A stretch of DNA of 64,000 nt from JAICJC01 sp963709425. Lineage in GTDB: Bacteria > Actinomycetota > Thermoleophilia > Gaiellales > JAICJC01. Position numbers and translations under genes: made by a program. The notes under the pieces are model-generated. The model was not told the DNA's origin. It saw only the letters and a program-made list of their open reading frames with translations, and searched no databases. Position 1 is the stretch's first letter; every line of letters begins with the position of its first letter. Of this stretch, positions 43,218-51,774 are shown piece after piece. The stretch covers positions 372,001-436,000 of the forward strand of contig CAVPWG010000001.1 of assembly GCA_963709425.1 (NCBI GenBank), in the 5' to 3' direction.

Positions 43218-44594
43218 TCATGCACCTCCCGGCTGGTCGACCGGCGGCGGATCCAGCCGGGCGTAGTGCCGCATCAGGACGAAATCGACAACCCCGAGCA
43301 CGGCATACAGCATCACGAACACGGTCAGGCTGACCGCGATCGTGGCGGTGCTCAGGCCGGTGGAGACGGCGTCGGAGGTCTTGAGCAGGTTCTGCACGAT
43401 CCAGGGTTGGCGGCCCATCTCGGTCAGAATCCAACCGGCGGTCGCGGCGATGTACGGGAATGACATCGCCACCACTGCGATCCACAGGAACCAGCGCGTC
43501 GTGTGCAGCTTCCGCTTGCGGTACAGCCACGCCCCCACCGCGGCGATCAGGAACATCGCCACCCCGAGCATCGCCATCACCCGCATCGACCAGTACATCA
43601 ACCTGACGTTCGGCATGTAGTTCCCACGCCCGTACGACCGCTGTTCCTGCCGTTGCAGCTGGTTCAGGCCCTCGACCTTGCCGCTGAACGAGCCGGTCGC
43701 CATCCATGACAGCAGCCTGGGGATCGTGATCGAGAAGCTGGGTGTCTCGTCCTGCTCCGAGAACCCGCCGATCTGGAAGATCGAGAAGCCGCAGGGGTCG
43801 CAGGTGTTCCATTGGGCCTCTGAGGCGGCGATCTTCATTCCCTGTGCGCTGGTGACCGCCTCGCCGAAGCGGTTGCCCACCGACAGCTGGATCAGCGTCG
43901 CCGGCACCGCGACGATCAGCGCCAGCTTCCCGGCCCGGCCGAACAGCTCGACGTTTCGCTCGCGCAGCAGGTGCCAGCAGCTGATGCCGAACATCACCAT
44001 CGACCCGAAGATCAGGCCGGCGAGGATCACGTGGATCCAGGCAATGACCGCGAAGCTGTTCGTGAGGAGCGCCGAAACGCTGGTCAGCTGCGCCTTGCCA
44101 TCGACCACCTCGTAGCCCACCGGGTGTTGCATCCACGAGTTGGCCACGAGGATCATGTAGGCCGACAGCCAGGAGGCCAGCGCGGCGATCCAGATCGTGG
44201 CCAGATGCAGCCCGCGCGACAGCTGGTCCCAGCCGAAGATCCAGAGTCCGAGGAACGTCGCCTCCACCATGAACGCTGCCAGACCCTCGATCGCGAGCGG
44301 CGCGCCGAACACCCCTCCGACGTAGTTCGAGTACACCGACCAGCTCATCCCGAACTGGAATTCCTGCACCAGGCCGGTTGCCACGCCGATCGCGAAGTTG
44401 ATCAGGAGCAGCGCGCCGAAGAAGCGGGTCAGCCGCAGCCACGCATCATCATGCGACCGGTACCACAGCGTCTGCATGATCGCCACCAGCGGCGCCAGCC
44501 CGAGCGTGAGCGGGACGAACAGGAAGTGGTAGATCGACGTCGTCGCAAATTGAATCCGCGCCAGATCCACGGTCGTCGAAGCCAGCGGCGCCAT
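43218..44594 (-). CDS. cydA: Cytochrome bd ubiquinol/menaquinol oxidase subunit I
   Basis: 458 residues with the CydA features: a haem-ligand His in TSIYHFLFVPLTLGL near residue 21, VTGLVQEFQFGMSWS-type helix 2, and the GRQPW motif (EMGRQPWIVQNLL) late in the protein. The Q-loop is of the short type, and CDPC appears in it (EAQWNTCDPCGFSIF). The start at 44594 (MAPLASTTVDLARIQFA) is chosen by homology; the frame is open further upstream. No cydDC pair is adjacent. In this window it is the visible terminal oxidase. Confidence 0.94.
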   Translation of the reverse strand: MAPLASTTVDLARIQFATTSIYHFLFVPLTLGLAPLVAIMQTLWYRSHDDAWLRLTRFFGALLLINFAIGVATGLVQEFQFGMSWSVYSNYVGGVFGAPLAIEGLAAFMVEATFLGLWIFGWDQLSRGLHLATIWIAALASWLSAYMILVANSWMQHPVGYEVVDGKAQLTSVSALLTNSFAVIAWIHVILAGLIFGSMVMFGISCWHLLRERNVELFGRAGKLALIVAVPATLIQLSVGNRFGEAVTSAQGMKIAASEAQWNTCDPCGFSIFQIGGFSEQDETPSFSITIPRLLSWMATGSFSGKVEGLNQLQRQEQRSYGRGNYMPNVRLMYWSMRVMAMLGVAMFLIAAVGAWLYRKRKLHTTRWFLWIAVVAMSFPYIAATAGWILTEMGRQPWIVQNLLKTSDAVSTGLSTATIAVSLTVFVMLYAVLGVVDFVLMRHYARLDPPPVDQPGGA

Positions 44595-44712
44595 CACACA
44601 ATGCTTGAAGGAGGCGCGGTCTGGCACATCGCCCAAAAGGGATGAACCGCATGCGGCGAGGCGATCAGCGGCGGCAGGGGTGGGCGACGTCGTTGCATGA
44701 GAGGATGCGACG

Positions 44713-46419
44713 GTGACGGCTGCGACGAACGGGCGTCGGGGTGTCGGCCGGCTGCTTCCGATCCTCGTATGGCTCCCCCGGTATGACCGCGCGTGGCTTC
44801 GCGGCGACGTGGCCGCTGGAATCGCTGTCACGGCGCTGATCGTGCCGAAGAACCTCGGCTATGCGGGGATCGCGGGCGTGCCGTTGCAGAACGGTCTGTA
44901 CGCGGCAGCGGCGGGAGCGATCCTCTACGCGTTGTTCTGCACGTCGCGGCAGATCTCCACCGGGCCCAGCTCGTCGCTGGCTGCGGTCGCCGGCGGCGCG
45001 GTGCTGCTGACCGGTCTCGGCGGCGACCAGGCGGCGCAGCTGGTGGCGGCGACCACGCTCGTCACGGGTGTCTTGTTCCTGCTGCTCGCGGTCTTTCGGC
45101 TCGGGTGGATCGCGCGGTTCCTGTCCAAGCCCGTGATCACGGGCTTCCTGGCGGGGGCGGCCGTGGACGTGGTGATCGGTGAGCTGCCCAAGCTGACCGG
45201 GACATCAACGGATGGGGTGAACGCGTGGCGGGAGCTCGGCTCGTGGATCGGCTCGCTGGGCGATGTCCACTGGACGACCGTCCTCGTGGGCGTCGTGTCG
45301 CTGGGCGTGATCCTCGCCGTTCGTTTTCGCGCACCCGCCGTGCCGGGGGCATTGGTGTTGGTGGCCGGCGGGATCCTGGCCTCGTACCTGTTCGACCTGG
45401 GAGCGCACGGTGTCGAGCTGGTCGGACACGTGCCGCGGGGCCTACCGACACCGGAGCTACCGGGCGTCGACATGTTCCGCGAGCAGTACGCCACCATCGG
45501 CGTCGCCGCCGCTGCGCTGCTGTTGATCGGGTTCTCCCAGACCGCCGGCGACGCTCGCGCGTTTGCCACCCGCCATCACTACCGCATCGACGTCGACCAG
45601 GAATCGGTCGCGCAGGGCATGGCCAACATGGGCGCGGGCGTGTTCCAGGGCATGCCCGTCTCGACCAGCCTCTCCGCCAGCTCGCTCAACGAGTCGGCCG
45701 GCGCCCGGACGCCGGCCGCATCGCTGATCACCGGCGCACTCGTGCTGCTGACGCTGATCGTGCTCGCGCCGCTCTTTTCCAAGCTGCCAAAGCCCGTCCT
45801 GGCCGCGGTCATCATCGACGCCGTCGTCTTCGGCATGATCGACCTGCCGGAGTTTCGCCGGCTGCGCCGCGTCACCCGGTTCGATTTCTGGATCGCCATC
45901 GCCGCGATCGTCGGCGTCCTCTCCGTGGGTGTCCTGGCCGGCGTCGTGGTCGGGGTCGTGCTCTCGCTCGGCTGGCTGATCTACGTCGCGACCAGCCCAC
46001 CGATCCCCCTGCTGGGCCGCGAGGCCGGAACGCAGGTCTTCCGCGACCTCGAGGAGCACCGCGACGACGAGACCTACCCGGGGATCGTGGTACTGCGCCT
46101 CGACGGCGGCCTGTTCTTTGCGACCGCCCAAGCGCTCGACGACCGCATCCGCGGCATCACCGATGGCCCTGACTCCCTTGATGGGGTGGTACTTGACCTC
46201 GAAGCCGTCCCCTTCATCGACTCACAGGGCGCCGAGCAGCTCTCCCAGGTTCACGAGCTTGTCGAGGCTCGGGGAGCGACGCTTCGCCTCGCTGGACTGA
46301 AGCCACCCGTGCTGGCCGTGCTCGAGCGAGACGGCATCGTCCAGCGAATCGGCGCCGACCGCCTCCACGGCGACGTCCACCGTGCGGTCGAGGCCCAGCT
46401 TGCAGACCGCCCCGGCTGA
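44713..46419 (+). CDS. SulP-family anion permease with STAS domain
   Basis: 568 residues. About 11-12 TM helices start with ALIVPKNLGYAGIAGVPLQNGLY (SulP signature) and QISTGPSSSLAAVAGG. A C-terminal STAS domain runs from about residue 440 (VLRLDGGLFFATAQALDDRI; VVLDLEAVPFIDSQGAEQLSQ). It probably transports sulfate, bicarbonate or another anion. The start is GTG. It is divergent from cydA with about 118 bp between them. Confidence 0.88.
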   Translation: MTAATNGRRGVGRLLPILVWLPRYDRAWLRGDVAAGIAVTALIVPKNLGYAGIAGVPLQNGLYAAAAGAILYALFCTSRQISTGPSSSLAAVAGGAVLLTGLGGDQAAQLVAATTLVTGVLFLLLAVFRLGWIARFLSKPVITGFLAGAAVDVVIGELPKLTGTSTDGVNAWRELGSWIGSLGDVHWTTVLVGVVSLGVILAVRFRAPAVPGALVLVAGGILASYLFDLGAHGVELVGHVPRGLPTPELPGVDMFREQYATIGVAAAALLLIGFSQTAGDARAFATRHHYRIDVDQESVAQGMANMGAGVFQGMPVSTSLSASSLNESAGARTPAASLITGALVLLTLIVLAPLFSKLPKPVLAAVIIDAVVFGMIDLPEFRRLRRVTRFDFWIAIAAIVGVLSVGVLAGVVVGVVLSLGWLIYVATSPPIPLLGREAGTQVFRDLEEHRDDETYPGIVVLRLDGGLFFATAQALDDRIRGITDGPDSLDGVVLDLEAVPFIDSQGAEQLSQVHELVEARGATLRLAGLKPPVLAVLERDGIVQRIGADRLHGDVHRAVEAQLADRPG

Positions 46420-46441
46420 GCGACATCCGCGGGATGCCGCG

Positions 46442-46705
46442 CTAGCTGCCGGCGGACGCCAATCTGCCGCCCACCAGCGCCGGCAGCCCGCGAATCGGGG
46501 ACTCGCCGCGATCCGTCGTGCCGACGGGCCGGGCCCTCCCGACTCGGTAGTGCACGACTCGAGCGCCGACCGCAGCGTCCTTGGCACTCCCTTCGGTCGG
46601 ATATGGCCCCATCGTCGCAAAGACGCTGTCGCCGGTGGCTGACGTGACCAGGACATACCAGCGTGCCCGGACCCCGGCGCCCCGTTCCGTCGCGTGTTCC
46701 TGCAC
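46442..46705 (-). CDS. Small hypothetical protein
   Basis: An 87-residue protein beginning VQEHATERGAGVRARWYVLV. The GTG at 46705 is preceded at six bases by a perfect AGGAGG (46711-46716), which decides the start within a longer open frame. The sequence ARWYVLVTSATGDSVFATMG looks like a short beta-rich domain. The rest is polar. I do not recognise it. Confidence 0.55.
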   Translation of the reverse strand: MQEHATERGAGVRARWYVLVTSATGDSVFATMGPYPTEGSAKDAAVGARVVHYRVGRARPVGTTDRGESPIRGLPALVGGRLASAGS

Positions 46706-46822
46706 TGCGAGCCTCCTGTCGAGGGAGTGCGACGGTATCCGTCCCGGCGTTCGGTGGGAATCCCCGAAACGCGGTATCTGACCTAACCGGTCCCAGAGCA
46801 CGTGGCCGGGGCCGCTCGGTGT

Positions 46823-46846
46823 GGCTGCCCTTCGGCTCAGGCAGCC
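46823..46846 (-). terminator. Hairpin spanning the stop codon of the 25-aa ORF
   Basis: ggctgcc (46823-46829) pairs with ggcagcc (46840-46846) around a 10-base loop that contains the TGA. There is no T-run. It may terminate or stabilise the small transcript. Confidence 0.4.
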
Positions 46847-46914
46847 GGGGCGACGAGCACCAGGGCGGCGACGGCGAGGGCGGTCGACGGGACGATGCGG
46901 GTCATGCGAGACAT
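46837..46914 (-). CDS. Very small (25-aa) hydrophobic peptide ORF
   Basis: ATG at 46914, stop at 46837. The peptide is two basic residues followed by one hydrophobic helix (TALAVAALVLVAPAA at its end), like a bare signal peptide or a single-pass microprotein. A strong GAGGAGGAG site lies six bases upstream, and a 7-bp hairpin encloses the stop codon. It is too short to judge by homology; the translation signals are the evidence. Confidence 0.4.
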   Translation of the reverse strand: MSRMTRIVPSTALAVAALVLVAPAA

Positions 46915-47131
46915 CTGGCTCTCCTCCTCAGGAACAAACAGATGTGCACAAGACGCGTTCGGACGACGTCCCCTTCCGTCCCCAACCCGGGTGGAGATCG
47001 AACGCCGGCCGTGCCCGCGGGATTCGGAGATACCGCTGCCCCCACCCGCACCTTGGCAGGCCGTCCAATTTCGTGGGACGATAAGCCGCAGAGGAAAGGG
47101 CGATGTAATCGGCGCTGATCGCCACGGCTCG

Positions 47132-48643
47132 TTGACCGACCAGCTCGCAGCGGCGGGGTCGCTGCGGTCCGGGCTGCCATGGGCCGACCTGCTGGAGGCG
47201 CTACCGGCCGCGTTCTACGTCGATCGCACAGACGGCACGTCGATCTGGGTCACCTCGAACGTCGAGTCGATCATCGGTCTCACCGAGCAGGAATGGGCGA
47301 GCGGTTATGACCGCTGGCTCGAGCGGGTGCATCCCGACGACCGCGACCGCGTCGTCGCCTCGAATCGCCGGTTCCTCGAGAGCACCAGCCCGGAGCCGCA
47401 GAGCGACGAGTACCGGGTCGTGCTGCCGGATGGGCGAGTGCGCTGGATCCACGAACGGGCGCTGCTCCTGGCCGACGCCGACAGCGGCGAGATGCTGGTG
47501 CACGGCGTGCTGGTCGACGTGACCGAGGAGCGGACGTCCCTCGAGGTGGCCGAACGCGTCGGCGGCCTGTTCAGGACGCTGATCGAGCACTCCCGCGATG
47601 CGGTCACGATCGTGGACGAGAACGGCGTCGTGCTCTATCAGAACCCGTCGATGGGACGGGTGGTGGATCGACCGCCCGAATGGTTCGAGGGGAAGACGCC
47701 GCTCGACCTGATGCCACCCGAGGACGCCGCAAAGGGCCGCGAGCTGCTGGCGCAGCTTCGCAACAGGCCGGGTGCACAGGTGCCCGGCGAGTTCCGTCTG
47801 CGCCACCGGGACGGCTCCTGGCGGGTGGTCGAAGGGGTCGCCACCAATCTCCTTCACGACCCCGCGGTCGCCGGCATCATCCTGAACTACCGGGACGTGA
47901 CCGAGGAGCGCGAGCAGGCGCGGCAGCTTCGCGACATCGAACAACGCCGCCAGATGCTCCTGGAGGAGATCATCAACGCCGAGGCCGAGCAGCGATCGCG
48001 GATCGCGGGAGAGCTCCACGACGACACGATTCAGGTCATGACCGCATCGCTGATGGAGCTCGACCGTATCGACCGGCACCTGCGAAGGTCGGACGTCGAC
48101 GCCGCCCGGGATGCGATCACCAGCGCCCGCGCCGCGCTCACCAAGGCGACCGAGCGGACTCGTCGACTCACGTTCGAGCTGCGTCCGCAGCTCCTCGAGG
48201 CGGCCGGCCTCGGAGCGGCCGTCCGGGATCTCGCCGATGCGCTGCGCCGCGACACCGGCGCCGACGTCAAGGTGCGAACGAGACTCAACCGCCGCTATCC
48301 GGTCGACATCGAGACCCTCGTCTATCGCACGATCCGCGAGGTGCTGATCAACGTCCGCAAGCACGCCCGAGCCGCGAACGTGTCGATCAGCCTCGTCGAG
48401 CGTCGCGGCAGCCTGCACGCAGCCGTCAGTGACGACGGGCGGGGATTCCGCTCGGGTCGGCGCGCGTCGCCCAAATCCACCCACATGGGCCTGGACACGG
48501 CGCGCGAGCGGCTCCGGGCGATGACCGGCAGCTTCGAGGTCACGTCGGTCGTGGGCGAGGGAACGACCGTTGCGTTCGAGCTGCCCCTTCCGGACGTCGC
48601 CACCGGCCCGTTCTCGAAGCGCCGCGGCCGGGCCCGGGCCTGA
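47132..48643 (+). CDS. PAS-domain sensor histidine kinase, NarL/DesK type
   Basis: About 503 residues. Two PAS domains are visible: the first, SIWVTSNVESIIGLTEQEW with a PAC segment VTEERTSLEVAE; the second, DAVTIVDENGVVLYQNPSM with NYRDVTEEREQARQL. Then comes HisKA_3 with the phospho-His in RIAGELHDDTIQVM, and an ATPase domain (VLINVRKHARAANVSISLV; DDGRGF; GLDTARERLRAMTG). No TM segments are seen, so it is probably a cytoplasmic sensor. No response regulator gene is adjacent. The start is uncertain: the frame is open back to 46802, and the TTG at 47132 is only the last choice before the first domain. Confidence 0.82.
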   Translation: MTDQLAAAGSLRSGLPWADLLEALPAAFYVDRTDGTSIWVTSNVESIIGLTEQEWASGYDRWLERVHPDDRDRVVASNRRFLESTSPEPQSDEYRVVLPDGRVRWIHERALLLADADSGEMLVHGVLVDVTEERTSLEVAERVGGLFRTLIEHSRDAVTIVDENGVVLYQNPSMGRVVDRPPEWFEGKTPLDLMPPEDAAKGRELLAQLRNRPGAQVPGEFRLRHRDGSWRVVEGVATNLLHDPAVAGIILNYRDVTEEREQARQLRDIEQRRQMLLEEIINAEAEQRSRIAGELHDDTIQVMTASLMELDRIDRHLRRSDVDAARDAITSARAALTKATERTRRLTFELRPQLLEAAGLGAAVRDLADALRRDTGADVKVRTRLNRRYPVDIETLVYRTIREVLINVRKHARAANVSISLVERRGSLHAAVSDDGRGFRSGRRASPKSTHMGLDTARERLRAMTGSFEVTSVVGEGTTVAFELPLPDVATGPFSKRRGRARA

Positions 48644-48702
48644 CGTCTGCTGCGGCGCCGCCTCCGTGGCCGCCTCCCGTCCGGGACGGCTGAGGGACCG
48701 GA

Positions 48703-50134
48703 CTACCCCTGCAACGCGACGATGCGCGGCCAGATCTGCGCGAGCGGGGCGCGAAGCGTGCAGCGCGCGACCGGCTCGCCGCCCTCGTCGCTGTCGTCCG
48801 CCGTCGAGATGCGCGCGACCACCCGGTATCCGGTGCAGAAGCCGGCCGCGCGCGGGGAGTAGCCCACCAGGAGCGCATTCAGCCCCGTCACCCGAGGGCG
48901 CCAGTAGCGCATCGTCACGTCCGCCGATGCGACCGGCGGGAGATCCCGGCCGAACAGGTCGAGCGCGCCCGCCTCGCCGTAGTTGGCCGCCACGATCACA
49001 TCCGCGCCCCCCGTGTGCCGCTCGACCAGGCGCACGTACGCCGGCCAGCCGACCTCAGACTGATAGTCGCCGCGCGCCTTCACGACCCCGAGTTCGACGG
49101 CCGTGTGCAGCGGCAGCACCGGCAGGGCGATCGGGAGGATCAGGAGGCCGGTCGCGACGAACCACGCGCCGGCAACCCTGAGCCGGCGACGCGTCGCCCA
49201 GCGGTCGAGCGGGGCCGCGCCCGCCGCGAGCGCGAACAGCGCGACCGGCAGTGCGTAGTACGACTTCCCCCCGAGCACGAAGTAGGCGGCGACGGTGCCG
49301 ACCACCGTCCAGCCGAACGGGCGCAGCGCCCGATTTCTGACGAGCGACAGGACACCGGCGACAGCCACCGGGAACGCGACCCCGGTGAGCAGGATCATGT
49401 TGACGACGAACTGCGGCCGGGTCTCGTCGCTTGCGCTCGGCGGCGCGTCGAGGAACCAGTGCACGCTCGCCCAGCCGTGGCTCGCCTCCCAGACGAGGTT
49501 CGGCACGAGCAGCGCGACGGCGATGACCGCTGCCACCGGGAAGCCCCACGAGCGCAGGACATCGCGGCGCCAGACGAGGAACGTCGCGAGGAGCAGGACG
49601 AGCACGACCGCGATCGTGTACTTCGTCTCGAGCCCGATGCCGGCCGCGACCCCGAGGAGCGGCCACGAGCCACGCCCGAGCGCGAGCCGCAGCGCGAGCC
49701 AGAGGACGACCAGCGTCGTGAGCTGATCGAGCGCGACCGGTTGGAAGAGCAGGTTGGTTGCGAGCATCCCCGGCGTGAATCCGATCACCACGCGCGGCGA
49801 GCGTCTGACCTCTGCGCGACGCCCCGAGCTCGCGGGCCACGAGCGCACCGACCACGACCGTTCCCGCGCTCGCGAGGATCGTGACCGCTCGCAGGCCGAC
49901 CAGCGACCAGCCGAACGTCTCGCGATCAACCGCCGCGAAGAGCGCCGTCACCGGCGGGAACTCGACGTAGCCACCCTGCAGGTGCAGGCCGGCGACGGCG
50001 TAGTACAGCTCGTCCCGGTGCCAGCCGTAGCGCCCGGCGACGGCGAGCTCCAACGCGCATTTCAGCGCGATGACTGCGAGCACAGGGCCGACCGCGAACG
50101 CGACGGTCGACGTCTCTCGAGGCCTGAACGCCAC
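48703..50134 (-). CDS. GT39/ArnT-like membrane glycosyltransferase, frameshift near 49795
   Basis: The N-terminal 115 residues (frame 1) have the GT39 opening: a TM helix, then YGWHRDELYYAVAG with the catalytic Asp, and VEFPPVTALFAAV. After GASRRGQTLAA the expected continuation, VIGFTPGMLATNLLFQPVAL and further TM helices, is in another frame. One surplus base in the cgcgcg run near 49791-49796 explains it. Corrected, the protein is about 476 residues with a polytopic N-half and a soluble C-terminal domain. It probably transfers a sugar from a polyprenyl-phosphate donor outside the membrane. The start is GTG. Confidence 0.78.
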
Positions 50135-50162
50135 GGCCTACCAAGAGTACGCGTCAGCCGCT

Positions 50163-50306
50163 TCAGCCGGTGACGACGTGCCCCACAGTCGCCACAGCCG
50201 TCAGCCAGATCGCGAGCCGGCGGCGGAGCCGTGCCCGCGCCCGCCGCATGGCGGACACGCCGACCCCAACTGCTCCTAGGTGGATCGGAACTCCCAGACT
50301 GCCCAT
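50163..50306 (-). CDS. Small hypothetical protein (47 aa)
   Basis: ATG at 50306 with GAGGGAG eight bases upstream. The protein has a glycine/valine-rich start, a basic middle (RRARARLRRR) and a hydrophobic end (LAIWLTAVATVGHVVTG). It could be a tiny membrane-associated protein. There is no family assignment, and the frame is part of a longer open frame running through the nickel permease, so it may be chance. Confidence 0.3.
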   Translation of the reverse strand: MGSLGVPIHLGAVGVGVSAMRRARARLRRRLAIWLTAVATVGHVVTG

Positions 50307-50386
50307 GAGACCGCTCCCTCGTGTGACAAATGAAACGTGTGTCCACGAGACGCGGGCCAGATGAGGCTCGTCTTCCGTGGGCGGTC

Positions 50387-51443
50387 TCAGCCGCCCTCGA
50401 CCATCCCGCCCCAGCGCTCCTCGATGCGCGCCGTTTTCCACACGACGACCGAGACCGCCCAGGTCAGCACGAACGCAGCCACGATGCCGTAGCCGATCCG
50501 TCCGAAGTCCAGGCCGTTCAGCCAGTCCCACGGCCCGCCGGTGAGCGCCAGCTTGGTCGACACCACCTGGAGCAGCTCGATCGTCCCGATCGCCAGTGCG
50601 ACCACGACCGAGAGCGTCGTGACGGTGATGTTGTAGTAGACCTTGCGGATCGGGTTTGAGAAGGCCCAGCCGTACGCCTGGCTCATGAAGGCGCCGTCGG
50701 CCGTGTCCATCGCCGACATTCCGGCGGCGAAGAGGATCGGCAGGGAGAGCACGGCGAGGAACGGCACGTGGTGGGTCGCGACGCCGACCGAGATCGCGAG
50801 CAGTCCCACCTCGCTGGCGGTGTCGAACCCGAGCCCGAAGAGGATCCCGAGCGGGTACATGTGCCAGCCGGATCGGATCCGGTGTGACAGGCGCCCGAGG
50901 AAGAACCGGTTCATGAGGCCGCGGTCGAGCAGCCGCTGCTCGAGCCGCTCGCTGTCGTACTCGCGCGCCCGCATGTCGAAGAAGATCCGGAGGATGTCGA
51001 TGAGGACGATCAGGTTCAGGATGCCGATGATCCACAGGAACATCCCCGACACGCTTGCTCCGACGTAGCCGCCGTAGTGCTGGAACGTCGGGATGGTGGA
51101 GCTGGCGTGTCTCGGCGCCGATCGCGAGGGCGGCCGTGAGAGCCAGCACGATCGTCGAGTGCCCGAGCGAGAAGAAGAACCCGACGCCCACGGATCGCCT
51201 GCCCCTCCTGGAGCAGCTTGCGCGTCGTGTTGTCGATGGCCGCAATGTGGTCGGCGTCGAAGGCATGGCGCAGGCCGAACGTGTAGGCCAGCGCACCCAG
51301 CCCCGCCAGCGTCGGGTTCCCGCGCGAGTAGTAGAGGTAAAGCCCCAGCCGAGCAGATGGAGCCCGGCGACGGCCCCGCCGAACCCGACCAGGCGAAGCC
51401 GCTCGGATCGGGTGAACGACCTCGTCCACGTCCGCGACGCCAC
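50387..51443 (-). CDS. NicT/HoxN-family nickel permease, three apparent frameshifts
   Basis: An inner-membrane Ni2+ transporter supplying the hydrogenase. The family motif HAFDADHIAAIDNTTRK (HX4DH) is present, as are FFFSLGHSTIV, GFDTASEV and MSAMDTADGAFMSQAYGWAF. The reading frame breaks at about 51344 (four Gs where five fit), 51198 and 51108, with homology continuing in a new frame each time. Corrected, it is about 350 residues with about eight TM helices. It is the last gene of the hydrogenase operon. The start is a GTG overlapping the end of the preceding small gene region. Confidence 0.85.
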
Positions 51444-51446
51444 GGG

Positions 51447-51762
51447 TCAGACCCCCCCGGCGGGCGCAGAGGCTGGCGCCCGGCATGACGACCCACAGCT
51501 TCGGAGCCAGCTCGACGACGACGTCCGGGTCGAGCTCGGCGACCGTCCCGGCGCCGGCGCGCTCCATCGCCGACGTCAGCTCGCGCCAGGCGAGCGCGAC
51601 CGCCGCGACCCTCGCGGTCGGCCCCCACCCGGTCGCGGCGCGCAGCTCGTCGGCGCGCTCGCGGGCGTCGGCCAGCGTGAACTCGCCGAAGGGGCGGTTC
51701 GCTCCGCGGATGAACACCTGCCGCGTCACGATCTGCTCGAACTCGGTGGGCCGGCCCGCCAT
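51447..51762 (-). CDS. Small hydrogenase-operon protein of unknown function, frame disturbed in a C7 run
   Basis: About 104 residues beginning MAGRPTEFEQIVTRQVFIRG, then NRPFGEFTLADARERADELR and ELDPDVVVELAPKLWVV. As read, the frame passes a run of seven Cs (51452-51458) and continues without a stop. If the run has one base too many, the protein stops at TGA 51449-51447, four bases before the GTG of the nickel permease, which fits the tight spacing elsewhere in this operon. It has no TM and looks helical. I do not recognise a named family. Confidence 0.55.
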
Positions 51763-51774
51763 CGACACCCGACC

